Assembly: GCA_023667145.1 (NCBI GenBank)
Contig: JAMPAQ010000001.1
Coordinates: forward strand, 823,540 to 887,085
Origin: Pseudoflavonifractor sp.
GTDB lineage: Bacteria > Bacteroidota > Bacteroidia > Bacteroidales > Muribaculaceae
DNA length: 63,546 nucleotides
Direction of reading: 5' to 3'
Below are positions 48,957 to 58,754 of the stretch, in pieces (the first letter of the stretch is position 1; each line of letters opens with the position of its first letter). The notes beneath the pieces were generated by a model, which was not told where the DNA came from, made no database searches, and saw nothing but the letters and a program-made list of their open reading frames with translations. The position numbers and the translations under genes are program-made.

Positions 48957-48965
48957 CCCTCCTCC
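48957..48965 (-). promoter_or_regulatory. Strong Shine-Dalgarno before DUF4130 gene
   Basis: GGAGGAGGG on the minus strand directly upstream of ATG 48955. Such purine-rich SD sequences are unusual in Bacteroidetes, and this one decides between the ATGs at 48967 and 48955. Confidence 0.6.
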
Positions 48966-48974
48966 ATGATACAA

Positions 48975-50249
48975 TTACCCGCCAAAGTCGAGTGTCAATT
49001 GGCGCGTCCCCGTCGGGTCGGGCAACCGCTTACGACCCGATTCCAGTATACGCCGCTTGACATATTCGGGCGTAACGTCAGATACACATTCACCCGCGAG
49101 CTCACCGCATGTGATGAAATAGCGGGCACGCTTCATCACCACCCCCATCTTGCGCAGCGATTCCGAGGTCAAGCGCCCATGACGGCGGGCATTGACAATC
49201 AACATAGCCGACCTCACCCCGATACCCGGCACGCGCAACACCATCTCATAGTCAGCCCGGTTTATATCAATGGGAAACTGCTCGGGATGCCTCAACGCCC
49301 ATGCCAATTTGGGGTCAATCTCCAGATCGAGGTCGGGATAACGGTCATCGACAATCTCGTCTACCTTAAACTTGTAAAACCTCATCAGCCAGTCAGCCTG
49401 ATAAAGGCGGTTCTCCCTCACAAGGGGAGGCTGCTTCAACCTCGGCAGACGACTGTCATACTCATTGACCGACACATACCCCGAATAATAGACACGCCTC
49501 ATCGTGGGCTGCGAATACAACGCGCTCGACAGCCGTAGTATATCCCTGTCGCGCTCGGGTGAGGCCCCGACAATCATCTGCGTACTCTGCCCTGCGGGGA
49601 CAAATCGAGGCACGTGTCTCAGGCGCTTGCAATCCTCCTTGTATTCAAGCACCCCCTGACCGATATAAGCCATCGGCCTATATACGCTCTCATGGTCCTT
49701 CTCGGGGGCAAGGTATTTGAGAGACCGCTCGTCGGGTATCTCTATATTGACGCTCATACGGTCGGCATATCGCCCCGCCTCATTGACCAGTTCGCGTGAC
49801 GCACCGGGGATGCTTTTGAGGTGTATATATCCGTTAAAGCGGTGTGTCTCGCGCAACTCTTTGGCCACACGCGCTATCCGCTCCATCGTATAGTCGGGAT
49901 TGCGCACGACACCAGAGCTGAGAAACAGCCCCTCAATATAGTTGCGGCGGTAGAACTCCATCGTTATATCTACCACCTCACTCACCGACAGCGTGGCACG
50001 GGGACGGTCGTTAGAACGACGGTTGACACAATAGGCACAATCATAGATGCAATAATTGGTCAACATGACCTTCAGCAACGAGATGCAGCGCCCGTCAGCG
50101 GCAAAACTGTGGCAGACCCCTACTCCACCTACGGTATTGCCAACACCACCCTTGACACCACGCCTTACCGTCCCGCTCGACGAACAGGAAACGTCATACT
50201 TGGCCGCATCAGCAAGTATCCTCAGTTTATTCAATGTAGCCTCGGTCAT
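48975..50249 (-). CDS. Putative DNA modification/repair radical SAM protein
   Basis: A 424-residue radical SAM enzyme of the TIGR03916 type. The 4Fe-4S site is Cys67-x3-Cys71-x2-Cys74 (CIYDCAYC). The TIM-barrel core follows, then a C-terminal region with helix-hairpin-helix character (residues about 348-376, RVPGIGVRSAMLIVNARR), usual in DNA-binding repair proteins. The protein ends TRQLTLDFGG, resembling the bacterial sliding-clamp-binding consensus. It precedes the DUF4130 gene by 19 bp, and the two form a small operon. Family names suggest DNA repair linked to uracil-DNA glycosylase-like proteins; the substrate and reaction are not known. ATG 50249 is preferred to 50270. Confidence 0.9.
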   Translation of the reverse strand: MTEATLNKLRILADAAKYDVSCSSSGTVRRGVKGGVGNTVGGVGVCHSFAADGRCISLLKVMLTNYCIYDCAYCVNRRSNDRPRATLSVSEVVDITMEFYRRNYIEGLFLSSGVVRNPDYTMERIARVAKELRETHRFNGYIHLKSIPGASRELVNEAGRYADRMSVNIEIPDERSLKYLAPEKDHESVYRPMAYIGQGVLEYKEDCKRLRHVPRFVPAGQSTQMIVGASPERDRDILRLSSALYSQPTMRRVYYSGYVSVNEYDSRLPRLKQPPLVRENRLYQADWLMRFYKFKVDEIVDDRYPDLDLEIDPKLAWALRHPEQFPIDINRADYEMVLRVPGIGVRSAMLIVNARRHGRLTSESLRKMGVVMKRARYFITCGELAGECVSDVTPEYVKRRILESGRKRLPDPTGTRQLTLDFGG

Positions 50250-50255
50250 AGGCCA

Positions 50256-50263
50256 CAAAGATA
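50256..50263 (-). promoter_or_regulatory. -7 box before radical SAM gene
   Basis: TATCTTTG (minus, 50263-50256) lies 6 bp before ATG 50249, implying a nearly leaderless message if used. No clear -33 element. Confidence 0.35.
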
Positions 50264-50495
50264 GCATCAATCACCCGCCCATTACATTCACGTCCATGTT
50301 AAACAATCCTAATCGCGCCATCTCGCTGCTCTCATAGTATACATCAGCGTGGACGGTATCACCGGTTGACCTTGATAGAACGCATGAGAGAACTGGGATT
50401 GAGATTCCTTTCGATATGAAAACGCCCCCTTACTCATAAAACTCTGTCTTAATCTGCGCTTTGTAACGGTTTCGGAGATTTTAGCAATCGTTTTA

Positions 50496-50527
50496 TTTGG
50501 TTTTGCAGGGGAGTTGCACTAATTTTG
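50496..50527 (+). promoter_or_regulatory. Aminotransferase promoter
   Basis: TTTG (50496-50499), a 20-bp spacer, TAATTTTG (50520-50527). Predicted initiation about 50534, leader about 20 nt to the ATG at 50555. The 254-bp gap from 50271 holds no gene that I can support. Confidence 0.75.
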
Positions 50528-50554
50528 CATGATAAAACAACCAAGGACGACAAA

Positions 50555-51754
50555 ATGCCAAACATATCCCAACGCGGACAGATAATGCCGGCATCACCTA
50601 TACGCAAGCTGGTGCCGCTTGCCAACGCGGCCAAGGCCCGGGGCATAAAGGTGTATCACCTCAACATCGGCCAGCCCGACATCCCCACCCCCGAGATCGC
50701 GCTTGAGGCCGTGCGCGACATCGACCGCGAGATTCTCGAGTACAGCCCCTCGGAGGGTCTGCTGTCACTGCGGCGCAAGCTCAAGGACTACTACCGCCGG
50801 TTTAAGATCGATGTCGATGTCGACGACATCATAGTCACCACCGGCGGATCAGAAGCCGTGCTGTTCGCGTTCATGGCCACCCTCGACCCGGGCGATGAGA
50901 TTATCGTCCCCGAGCCGGCCTATGCCAACTACATGGCATTTGCCATATCGGCGGGAGCAAAGATTGTCACTGTCCCCTCCACCATCGAGGAGGGATTTGC
51001 ACTGCCTCCCATTGAAAAATTTGAGGAACTGATCACCCCGCGCACCAAGGGCATACTGATATGCAATCCCAACAACCCGACCGGCTATCTGTACACCCAA
51101 AAGGAGATGAACCGCTTGCGCGACATCGTGAAAAAATATGACCTTTTCCTGTACTCCGATGAGGTATACCGCGAGTTCTGCTATACCGGCGCCCCATACA
51201 TCTCGGCATTCCACCTCAAGGGCATCGAGGAGCAGGTCGTGCTCATCGACTCCGTGTCCAAGCGCTACAGCGAGTGTGGCATCCGCATCGGGGCCATCAT
51301 CACCAAGCATAAGGAACTGAAGCAAAATGTCATAAAATTTTGTCAGGCACGTCTCAGTCCCCCATTGCTCGGCCAGATTGTGGCCGAGGCATCCATCGAC
51401 GCACCCGAGGAATACATGCTCAAGACCTACAACGAGTATGTCGAGCGCCGCAAGTTTCTGATCGACGGACTCAACCGCATACCCGGCTGTTACTCGCCAA
51501 TCCCCATGGGAGCGTTCTACACCGTTGTCAAGCTGCCCGTCGATGATGCCGACAAGTTCTGCGAATGGTGTCTCCGTGAGTTTGACTACGAGGGTGAGAC
51601 CGTGTTCATGGCACCTGCATCAGGCTTTTACACTACTCCCGGGGTAGGCCGCAACGAGGTGCGCATGGCCTATGTGCTCAACAAGGAGGATCTCGGACGA
51701 GCACTCAAGGTACTCGGCAAGGCTCTCGAAGCCTATCCGGGCCGAACGATGTAG
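50555..51754 (+). CDS. Class I PLP-dependent aminotransferase (AspC-like)
   Basis: A 399-residue fold-type I aminotransferase. Signatures: VYHLNIGQPDIPTPE (the substrate/cofactor loop), VTTGGSEAVLFAF, CNPNNPTGY (Asn-Pro cofactor motif) and the PLP lysine Lys236 in SVSKRYSECGIRIG. The family includes aspartate, tyrosine and methionine aminotransferases; the acceptor cannot be fixed from sequence. ATG 50555 begins MPNISQRG; the in-frame TTG at 50525 lies inside the promoter. The FtsX-like permease gene follows 7 bp later, so they are likely co-transcribed. Confidence 0.93.
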   Translation: MPNISQRGQIMPASPIRKLVPLANAAKARGIKVYHLNIGQPDIPTPEIALEAVRDIDREILEYSPSEGLLSLRRKLKDYYRRFKIDVDVDDIIVTTGGSEAVLFAFMATLDPGDEIIVPEPAYANYMAFAISAGAKIVTVPSTIEEGFALPPIEKFEELITPRTKGILICNPNNPTGYLYTQKEMNRLRDIVKKYDLFLYSDEVYREFCYTGAPYISAFHLKGIEEQVVLIDSVSKRYSECGIRIGAIITKHKELKQNVIKFCQARLSPPLLGQIVAEASIDAPEEYMLKTYNEYVERRKFLIDGLNRIPGCYSPIPMGAFYTVVKLPVDDADKFCEWCLREFDYEGETVFMAPASGFYTTPGVGRNEVRMAYVLNKEDLGRALKVLGKALEAYPGRTM

Positions 51755-51761
51755 CTACCCT

Positions 51762-53018
51762 ATGAACATCGAGCTGTTCATAGCCCGTCGCATACGGCTC
51801 AAGGACACACGGTCGCGCACAGCATCGCCGAGCGTCCTTATCGCCGTCACCGGCATATCCCTCGCCGTAGCGGTGATGATACTGTCAATCTGCGTTGTAC
51901 TCGGTTTCAAGCACGAGATACGCGACAAGGTGATGGGATTTGATGCCCATATCATCGTTACAGCCACCGACGGTTATGGCGACGGTATCTCCCACGACCT
52001 GATTGATTGCTCCCCTACCTTGATGTCGATCGTCAGGTCGGCTGTCCCCGACGCATCGGTCACAATCACCCTCGACCAACCGGGCATACTCAAGACCGCC
52101 GACAACTTCATGGGGGTAGTCGTAAGGGGCATGTCGCCCGATGGCGACTGGACATTCGTGCGCGAGAACATCACCGATGGCTCATTGCCTGACTACAGCA
52201 CGTCAGACACCCTGCGCAACAGTGTGGTAATCTCAGCACCGATGGCATCGGCCCTCGATCTCGGTGTCGGAGATAACGTACACGCCTATTTCTTCACCGA
52301 CAACAATGTCCGCGCACGGCGATTGACAGTCGCCGCCATATACAACACCCACTTCAGCGACTACGACAACGTCTACCTGTTTGCCCCCTCAGCGCTCACA
52401 CAGTCGCTCAACGGGGCCACCCCATCGGAGGGATCGCGCATTGAGCTGCGCCTCCCGGTGGTTGACAACATCGACGAAGCTACCGAAAGTCTGCGACAGG
52501 TACTCGCCAATGCTTGTTACGATGGGACTCTTGACAAGCTCTATTCGGTCGATAACGTCTACCACACCGGGATGATGTATTTCAACTGGATTGCCTTGCT
52601 CGACACTAACGTCATCGTGATACTCATCCTCATGTCACTTGTATCGGGATTCACGCTCGTCTCATGCCTGTTCATCATCATCCTTGAGCGTGTCAACATG
52701 ATTGGTATACTCAAGGCCTTGGGTGCCACCGACAGTCAGGTGAGACGCACATTCATCTATGTGGCCGAACGCATAGTGATACGTGGGCTGCTTATTGGCA
52801 ACCTCATAGCGCTCACAATCGTCGTACTGCAATCACAGCTACACCTGCTTCCCCTCGACCCCGACGCCTACTACCTCAACTATGTCCCGGTCGAGATTGA
52901 CTGGTGGAGCATCCTGTTGCTCAATATCGGAGTCATCATCCTGTCCGGCCTAATGCTCGTGCTGCCGTCACAGATGATCTCGCGCATATCCCCCGCCCAA
53001 TCCATAAGATATGAATGA
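51762..53018 (+). CDS. FtsX/LolE-like ABC transporter permease
   Basis: A 418-residue inner-membrane protein with an N-terminal helix (about 27-49, LIAVTGISLAVAVMILSICVV), a large periplasmic MacB_PCD-type domain (about 55-260) and three C-terminal FtsX helices (about 280-310, 330-365 and 380-405). LolC/LolE proteins release lipoproteins from the inner membrane for transport to the outer membrane; this could be a LolC/E equivalent. No ATPase or LolB-like gene is adjacent. ATG 51762 lies 7 bp after the aminotransferase stop; a frame open from 51672 overlaps that gene and is not used. Confidence 0.85.
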   Translation: MNIELFIARRIRLKDTRSRTASPSVLIAVTGISLAVAVMILSICVVLGFKHEIRDKVMGFDAHIIVTATDGYGDGISHDLIDCSPTLMSIVRSAVPDASVTITLDQPGILKTADNFMGVVVRGMSPDGDWTFVRENITDGSLPDYSTSDTLRNSVVISAPMASALDLGVGDNVHAYFFTDNNVRARRLTVAAIYNTHFSDYDNVYLFAPSALTQSLNGATPSEGSRIELRLPVVDNIDEATESLRQVLANACYDGTLDKLYSVDNVYHTGMMYFNWIALLDTNVIVILILMSLVSGFTLVSCLFIIILERVNMIGILKALGATDSQVRRTFIYVAERIVIRGLLIGNLIALTIVVLQSQLHLLPLDPDAYYLNYVPVEIDWWSILLLNIGVIILSGLMLVLPSQMISRISPAQSIRYE

Positions 53019-53104
53019 CCGCGATGTCCAACATTATTTTAATAAAATTTGTTATAATGGCATAATCCAATATGCCCGCAGCGGCAACAAATGATATATA
53101 ATCG

Positions 53105-53112
53105 TATATTTG
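53105..53112 (+). promoter_or_regulatory. rsfS -7 box
   Basis: TATATTTG, with a predicted leader of about 27 nt before ATG 53146. No obvious -33 element. Confidence 0.5.
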
Positions 53113-53145
53113 CAGATAATTTTTCATTCCATATTCAAGCTATAA

Positions 53146-53505
53146 ATGACAGGAACAGAAGATTTGGTAAAACTTTCCATTGAGGGTATACAAGAACGCA
53201 AAGGCAAGCGCATAACCCATGTCGACATGACCGGCATAGAGTCCGCAGCCGCCTCCCACTTCATCATCTGTGAGGGGACTTCGGCTATGCAGGTCGCCGC
53301 TATAGCCGACAGTGTCAGGGAATATGTGCAGCAGAAGTCAGGCATCAAGCCTTACAATTACGACGGATACCGCAACTCCCAATGGATTGTCATAGACTAT
53401 GGCGATACATTTGTACATGTATTTTTGCCCGATGTGCGTCAGCACTACAACCTTGAGGAGCTGTGGAGCGATGCCGTTATTAATGAAATTCCCGATATTG
53501 ACTGA
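53146..53505 (+). CDS. rsfS: Ribosomal silencing factor RsfS
   Basis: RsfS (RsfA/Iojap) binds ribosomal protein uL14 and blocks joining of 50S and 30S subunits under starvation. 119 residues. The conserved core reads HVDMTGIESAAASHFIICEGTSAMQVAAIADSV and GYRNSQWIVIDYGDTFVHVFLPDVRQHYNLEELW. It lies 5 bp upstream of ftsH; the rsfS-ftsH pair is common in Bacteroidetes. ATG start chosen from the conserved MTGTEDLVKLSIEGI beginning and the -7 box at 53105. Confidence 0.95.
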   Translation: MTGTEDLVKLSIEGIQERKGKRITHVDMTGIESAAASHFIICEGTSAMQVAAIADSVREYVQQKSGIKPYNYDGYRNSQWIVIDYGDTFVHVFLPDVRQHYNLEELWSDAVINEIPDID

Positions 53506-53510
53506 CCGAT

Positions 53511-55574
53511 ATGGAAAAGCCTAAGAAGAAAGGTATCAAATTCAGCCTCTACTGGATGTATGCTGTCGTTTTAGTGTTTCTCGGAGCATTGCTCTACCTC
53601 GACGACAACTCCATAAGCAAGAAGGTATCATACTCACAGTTTGAGAAATACGTCTCGGGGGGCGGTGTAAAGAGCATTATCGTCTACTCCAACAAGAATG
53701 AGGCCGAGGCGATACTCACCGACTCACTCGCCGCCAAGATATTCCACGAGTCTCACTTTACACAGGGTTCTGGAGTCAAGGCAATGATTGCCACCGACAT
53801 CCCGTCGACCGACAAGCTACAGGACAAGCTCGACCAGTGGCGCGAGGACGGCACGTTTACAGGCGATGTCAAGTATGAGAAATCAAGTGACTTCACCTCG
53901 TTGCTGTGGTCATTCGGGCCGATATTGCTGCTTATCGTATTCTGGTTCTTCATCATGAAGAAGATGAGCGGCAAGGACGGCGGGGCCGGAGGCGTATTCA
54001 GCGTCGGCAAGTCCAAGGCCCAGATATTTGACAAGGACGGCCCGGTGCAGGTGACATTTAAGGATGTAGCCGGATTGTCGGAGGCCAAGACCGAGGTCGC
54101 CGAGATTGTCGAGTTTCTCAAACATCCGCAGCGTTACACCGACCTTGGCGGCAAGATACCCAAGGGAGCGCTTCTCGTAGGCCCTCCTGGTACGGGTAAG
54201 ACACTACTTGCCAAGGCAGTCGCCGGTGAGGCCAATGTCCCGTTCTTCTCGCTGTCAGGCTCTGATTTTGTCGAGATGTTTGTTGGCGTTGGAGCCTCGC
54301 GTGTCAGGGACTTGTTCCGTCAGGCCAAGGAGAAAGCGCCGTGTATAGTGTTTATCGACGAGATAGATGCCGTGGGCCGCGCCCGAGGCAAAAACCCGAA
54401 TATGGGTGCCAACGACGAGCGGGAGAATACGCTCAACCAGTTGCTCACCGAGATGGACGGTTTCGGCTCAAACAGCGGTGTCATCATTCTTGCCGCCACC
54501 AACCGTGCCGACATCCTCGACAAGGCGCTCCTGCGTGCCGGACGCTTTGACCGGCAGATATATGTCGACCTACCCGACCTCAACGACCGTGTGGCCATCT
54601 TTAACGTGCATCTTGCCAAAATCAAGAAGGACGACTCGGTCGATGTAGACCTCCTTGCACGCCAGACTCCCGGATTTTCGGGTGCCGACATCGCAAACGT
54701 CTGCAACGAGGCCGCCCTCATAGCTGCCCGACACGACAAGACCACCGTACAGAAACAGGACTTCATGGATGCTGTAGACCGCATAATCGGAGGTCTTGAG
54801 AAGCGGTCCAAGATCACGACCGACGAGGAGAAGCACTCCATCGCCGTCCATGAGGCCGGTCATGCCACCTTGTCTTGGCATCTGCGCTACGGCAATCCGC
54901 TCATCAAGGTGACCATCGTACCGCGTGGCAAGGCACTCGGTGCCGCATGGTATCTCCCCGAGGAACGCCAGATCACACCGACACAGGCCCTGCTCGACGA
55001 GATATGCTCATTGCTTGGCGGTCGTGCCGCCGAGGAGCTGTTTATGGGACGCATATCAACCGGGGCCGCCAACGACCTTGAACGCGCCACCAAACTCGCG
55101 TATGCCATGGTGGTATACTACGGTATGAGTGACCGCATACCCAACATCAGCTACTACGACTCCACAGGTCAGGACTACGGGTTCTCCAAACCCTATGGCG
55201 AGCAACGCGCCCGCGAGATTGACGAGGAGGTGTCACGCATCATCAACGAGCAGTACAAGCGTGCCAAGGATATGCTGACCGACCTGGCCGATGGCCATGC
55301 CAAACTGGCCGAGGTACTCCTGTCCCGCGAAGTAATATACACCGAGGATGTCGAGCGGATATTTGGCAAACGCAAATGGGCATCGCGTACAGACGAGATT
55401 CTCGCCGCCCAGGATGACGGAAACACGGCGGTTGACAAAAGTTCCGCCACTACAGCCACGGATGGCAAGATAGACCAGTCCATATCCCATTCAGGTAATG
55501 AGGGCAATAATGTAGAGGATGTCGAGGCCACGGAGGTAAAGCCTGACGACATGCCCCCTATTCCCAAAAAGTAG
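53511..55574 (+). CDS. ftsH: ATP-dependent zinc metalloprotease FtsH
   Basis: Membrane-anchored AAA+ protease that degrades misfolded membrane proteins and some regulators. 687 residues. Two transmembrane helices (about 14-30 and 131-149) enclose a periplasmic domain; Walker A is GPPGTGKT (224-231), Walker [13 protein letters not shown], the second region of homology [21 protein letters not shown], and the zinc site HEAGH (447-451). The C-terminal about 70 residues are an acidic, low-complexity tail ending DMPPIPKK, longer than the E. coli form but usual in this phylum. It ends at a strong terminator. Confidence 0.98.
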   Translation: MEKPKKKGIKFSLYWMYAVVLVFLGALLYLDDNSISKKVSYSQFEKYVSGGGVKSIIVYSNKNEAEAILTDSLAAKIFHESHFTQGSGVKAMIATDIPSTDKLQDKLDQWREDGTFTGDVKYEKSSDFTSLLWSFGPILLLIVFWFFIMKKMSGKDGGAGGVFSVGKSKAQIFDKDGPVQVTFKDVAGLSEAKTEVAEIVEFLKHPQRYTDLGGKIPKGALLVGPPGTGKTLLAKAVAGEANVPFFSLSGSDFVEMFVGVGASRVRDLFRQAKEKAPCIVFIDEIDAVGRARGKNPNMGANDERENTLNQLLTEMDGFGSNSGVIILAATNRADILDKALLRAGRFDRQIYVDLPDLNDRVAIFNVHLAKIKKDDSVDVDLLARQTPGFSGADIANVCNEAALIAARHDKTTVQKQDFMDAVDRIIGGLEKRSKITTDEEKHSIAVHEAGHATLSWHLRYGNPLIKVTIVPRGKALGAAWYLPEERQITPTQALLDEICSLLGGRAAEELFMGRISTGAANDLERATKLAYAMVVYYGMSDRIPNISYYDSTGQDYGFSKPYGEQRAREIDEEVSRIINEQYKRAKDMLTDLADGHAKLAEVLLSREVIYTEDVERIFGKRKWASRTDEILAAQDDGNTAVDKSSATTATDGKIDQSISHSGNEGNNVEDVEATEVKPDDMPPIPKK

Positions 55575-55595
55575 ACACAACTGTCCTTTTACTCC

Positions 55596-55630
55596 ATAAG
55601 CCGTGTCAACCTGCCGCTGACACGGCTTAT
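55596..55630 (+). terminator. ftsH terminator
   Basis: A perfect 13-bp stem (55596-55608 with 55618-55630) and a 9-nt loop, followed by CATTTTG. Its U-tract overlaps the -33 element of the next promoter. Confidence 0.85.
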
Positions 55631-55633
55631 CAT

Positions 55634-55664
55634 TTTGCCGTCATCATCCTATTAGTTAACTTTG
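55634..55664 (+). promoter_or_regulatory. Promoter of BamA-like gene
   Basis: TTTG (55634-55637), a 19-bp spacer, TAACTTTG (55657-55664), a full consensus. Predicted leader about 43 nt to ATG 55714. The promoter is packed directly against the ftsH terminator. Confidence 0.78.
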
Positions 55665-55713
55665 CACGGTTTTTGCAACCACGTTTCCAACTGACGATAT
55701 CAACCATTTCCCG

Positions 55714-56904
55714 ATGAGGAGACTGCCTGTAGCCCTGCTCTTACTTGCATGTACGCTCTGTGGCGCGACATCAGCCGCCGCAGAGACCGACAGCCTCACA
55801 GTCTATGCCGACTCGATAGGCATCTTGCGCCATACACCCCGATGGGCACGTCGCTACCTCTCCTCACTGATACGCGGCAATGTCGACCGCACCCGCGAGC
55901 GGCCTCTCGACCTCGGGTTCGCGGTCACTCCCTCATATACCCGTGAGGCCGGATTTGGCATCGGAGGGGCCGCGACTGCCCTGTATCGCGTTGACCGCAA
56001 CGACACATTGCCCAATCCAAGCGATTTCTTCACATCCATAAACGCCTCGCTCAACGGTTTTTTCGTCCTCACGTTCCGTGGCAACAACCTGTTTCCCGAC
56101 AACCGCTCACGCATCTCCTACAAGATCGAGTTATACCGCAAGCGGCTCGACTTCTGGGGCATAACGTCACAGGAGACCGCCCGTAATCCCAAGTCGAGAT
56201 ATGACAGGCGGCAGATTGACCTTCAGGCCGACTACGTCTATCGGGTTACAAAGGCTTTGTTTATAGGTGTCAGATTGAGAGCCGATTATACGGATGCCCG
56301 CAACATGCTCAATCCCGAGTATCTGCTTGGCGAACGGCCACAGTATTATGTGACGGGGCTGGGACTTGCATTTGAATATGACACGCGGGACAATCTTCTG
56401 ACCCCGACACGCGGATTCAGGGTCGCGTGGAAGCCAATGCTGTTTTCCAAGGCTCTCGGCAACGCGCCCCAGTCATTTTTCAGCAGCATCGTCATCGCCA
56501 ACGGATACCTCGGACTTTGGCGCGGGGCCATAGCGGCGGCAGACTACTACATGCGCCTCAACAGTTCGGGCACACCATGGACCATGCGCGAGATGATTGC
56601 CTCTGATGGCATCAGGATGCGAGGCTACTACATGGGTTCATATATTGACAATAACCAGATGGCGGCACAACTGGAGTTACGCCAGCATATATGGAAACGC
56701 ATAGGTGTTGTCGCGTGGGGTGGCACCGCCACGCTGTTCTCGGCATTCAAGGATTTCAAGGGAGATAATCCACACCCTGAATGGCTCTACAATTTTGGTT
56801 TCGGACTACGCTTTGAGTTCAAGCACAACGTAAACGCACGCATCGACTATGGCTTTGGAAAGCATACCTCGGGCATTCTGTTTGCCATCGGTGAGGCTTT
56901 CTGA
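55714..56904 (+). CDS. BamA/TamA-family outer-membrane protein
   Basis: A 396-residue outer-membrane beta-barrel of the bacterial surface antigen (D15) type. Signal peptide (about 1-23), short N-terminal segment without complete POTRA domains, then barrel strands with the hallmark loop RMRGYYMGSYIDNNQMAAQLELRQHIW (RGY in place of RGF) and a C-terminal strand ending in Phe (ILFAIGEAF), the BAM recognition signal. Without POTRA domains it is unlikely to be BamA itself; it may be a barrel of the TamA/patatin-associated group. It is monocistronic between the promoter at 55634 and convergent tatD. Confidence 0.85.
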   Translation: MRRLPVALLLLACTLCGATSAAAETDSLTVYADSIGILRHTPRWARRYLSSLIRGNVDRTRERPLDLGFAVTPSYTREAGFGIGGAATALYRVDRNDTLPNPSDFFTSINASLNGFFVLTFRGNNLFPDNRSRISYKIELYRKRLDFWGITSQETARNPKSRYDRRQIDLQADYVYRVTKALFIGVRLRADYTDARNMLNPEYLLGERPQYYVTGLGLAFEYDTRDNLLTPTRGFRVAWKPMLFSKALGNAPQSFFSSIVIANGYLGLWRGAIAAADYYMRLNSSGTPWTMREMIASDGIRMRGYYMGSYIDNNQMAAQLELRQHIWKRIGVVAWGGTATLFSAFKDFKGDNPHPEWLYNFGFGLRFEFKHNVNARIDYGFGKHTSGILFAIGEAF

Positions 56905-56926
56905 TGTCGATAGTAAGGCTTCCATG

Positions 56927-57709
56927 TCAAGATTCTTGGCAGATTTTGATGCCAAACAGATTGACGGCATTAAGAGTCGTCACCCGCCCGACCTCCTCGG
57001 TCGTTATTCCCAGTGTCTGAGCTATATGGGCAGCGGTATGCACGATGTAGGCACTCTCGTTTCTCTTGCCGCGATGAGGCACCGGCGACAGGTATGGTGC
57101 ATCGGTCTCAAGAAGTATGCGGTCAAGGCCGATTGCAGGCAGCACCTCGCGCAAACGCGAATTCTTGAACGTGACGATGCCGTTGATTCCAAAATAAAAG
57201 TCCCCGACCTGGCGTATCCGCGCCACATCCTCGATAGTCCCGCCAAAGCTGTGAAACACCGCCGCAGGGCGCTTCTCCATGCTCTCAAGCACCGCAAGAG
57301 TATCGTCCAATCCATCACGCACATGCAGTATCGCCGGGAGTGACAGCTCGACCGCCAGCTCCAACTGCCGACGGAGCGCCTCCGATTGCTCGGCGCGATA
57401 TGCCTTGTCCCAATAGAGGTCGATACCTATCTCCCCGACAGCGACATAGCCGCCATGACGCAGCTCCTCCTCAACCTTGGCAAGAGCCTTTGGCCAATCT
57501 GCGCCAACCTCGGTGGGATGCAACCCCATGGCCATTGATATGCGGTCAGGATAACGCGACCACAACCGCTTCATCGGCTCAATGGTCGACAGGTCAACAT
57601 TGGGAAATATCATTTGACCGACACCGGCATCAATAGCACTCGTGACAACAGCGTCCTCCTCTCCCGCAAACTCATCGAGATAGAGGTGGGTATGTGTATC
57701 TACAATCAT
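56927..57709 (-). CDS. TatD-family metal-dependent hydrolase
   Basis: A 260-residue TIM-barrel DNase/hydrolase. Metal-binding motif DTHTHLYLDEF (4-14) is followed by MGLHPTEVG, VGEIGIDLYWDKAY, HVRDGLDDTLAVL and LLETDAPYLSPVPHRGKRNE, all canonical TatD signatures. TatD proteins have 3'-5' DNase activity in some species. ATG 57709 gives the usual MIVDTHTH start; the GTG at 57718 would overlap the polyprenyl synthase stop. It is 5 bp after that gene. Confidence 0.95.
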   Translation of the reverse strand: MIVDTHTHLYLDEFAGEEDAVVTSAIDAGVGQMIFPNVDLSTIEPMKRLWSRYPDRISMAMGLHPTEVGADWPKALAKVEEELRHGGYVAVGEIGIDLYWDKAYRAEQSEALRRQLELAVELSLPAILHVRDGLDDTLAVLESMEKRPAAVFHSFGGTIEDVARIRQVGDFYFGINGIVTFKNSRLREVLPAIGLDRILLETDAPYLSPVPHRGKRNESAYIVHTAAHIAQTLGITTEEVGRVTTLNAVNLFGIKICQES

Positions 57710-57714
57710 CAGTA

Positions 57715-58689
57715 TCACTTGTCACGGCACGAGGAATCCTCGACCAGCCTTACAAAAAATTCCATAGCGTCATCCGGCAACCCCGCACGTGAGAGGGCAT
57801 CTACCGCCATCCGCCCATAACGCTCCACCTCGTCACGACATGCACGAGCCGCGCCGGTAGAATCATACAATGCCGTGACAGCCTTGATTTTCTCATCATC
57901 GGCAACCGGGGCATCCAACAAGCCGATCAGTTCGCCTCGCCTTCCCTCCTGTCCAAGACGGTCAAGGGCGGTGATGAGCAAGAATGTCTTCTTGGCGTTG
58001 AGTATATCTCCGCCGATATTCTTACCAAATACCTTGGGATCACCGTATGTGTCGAGCCAATCGTCCTGAAGCTGGAACGCGAGGCCGAGATTGACACCAA
58101 AGTCATAGAGAGCCTGAGCCTTGACATTGTCGGCACCGGCCATGATTGCCCCGAGACGACACGCACAGGCCAGCAACACCGAGGTCTTCAGCCTTATCAT
58201 CTCCATATACTCATCGACTGTAACGTCATCGCGTGACTCAAAATTCATATCATATTGCTGACCCTCATAGACCTCCATTGCCGTGCGGTTGAACAATGTG
58301 AGAACATCCATCAACTTGTCGGCCGGACAGTCTGACACAAGCTGTGTCGCCATCGTCAGCATGGCATCCCCCGACAATATGGCGGTCGACTCATTCCAAC
58401 GGCAATGTACAGTCGGACGGCCACGGCGCATCGCCGCACAGTCCATCACATCGTCATGTAGCAGCGTGAAGTTATGAAACATCTCCACACCCATTGCTTG
58501 CTTGATGGCCACACGGTGATCAGCTCCGAGCGCGGCACATGACGCGAGGGTCAACACGGGACGTAGTCTCTTGCCTCCTCCCTCAAGCGTATAGGCTATA
58601 GGTTCATACAGCCCTGTCGGATACACAGGATAATTGATAGAGGCTATGGCCTCATTGATACAGTCGGTAAGGATCTCTCGCGATACCAT
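57715..58689 (-). CDS. Polyprenyl diphosphate synthase (trans-prenyltransferase)
   Basis: A 324-residue enzyme of the trans-isoprenyl diphosphate synthase family. The first aspartate-rich motif is HDDVMD (78-83) and the second QDDWLD (near 211), with GGGKRLRP (37-44) before the first. It elongates allylic diphosphates with isopentenyl diphosphate to make quinone side chains or shorter prenyl units; chain length cannot be set exactly (Phe74-Thr-Leu-Leu before HDD). IspH, 1.3 kb away on the same strand, supplies the C5 precursors. tatD follows after 5 bp. Confidence 0.93.
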   Translation of the reverse strand: MVSREILTDCINEAIASINYPVYPTGLYEPIAYTLEGGGKRLRPVLTLASCAALGADHRVAIKQAMGVEMFHNFTLLHDDVMDCAAMRRGRPTVHCRWNESTAILSGDAMLTMATQLVSDCPADKLMDVLTLFNRTAMEVYEGQQYDMNFESRDDVTVDEYMEMIRLKTSVLLACACRLGAIMAGADNVKAQALYDFGVNLGLAFQLQDDWLDTYGDPKVFGKNIGGDILNAKKTFLLITALDRLGQEGRRGELIGLLDAPVADDEKIKAVTALYDSTGAARACRDEVERYGRMAVDALSRAGLPDDAMEFFVRLVEDSSCRDK

Positions 58690-58754
58690 AGTATATTGTC
58701 AGTTTATATTCCAGTCATTAGTTTTACATCACGTGAGAGTATAGGCACTTGTCG

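Noticed and set aside
50271..50524. Possible tRNA or small RNA in the gap before the aminotransferase
   Set aside because: There is an inverted CTCTCAT/ATGAGAG pair, but no cloverleaf, no T-arm consensus and no terminator. I see nothing more than a promoter there.
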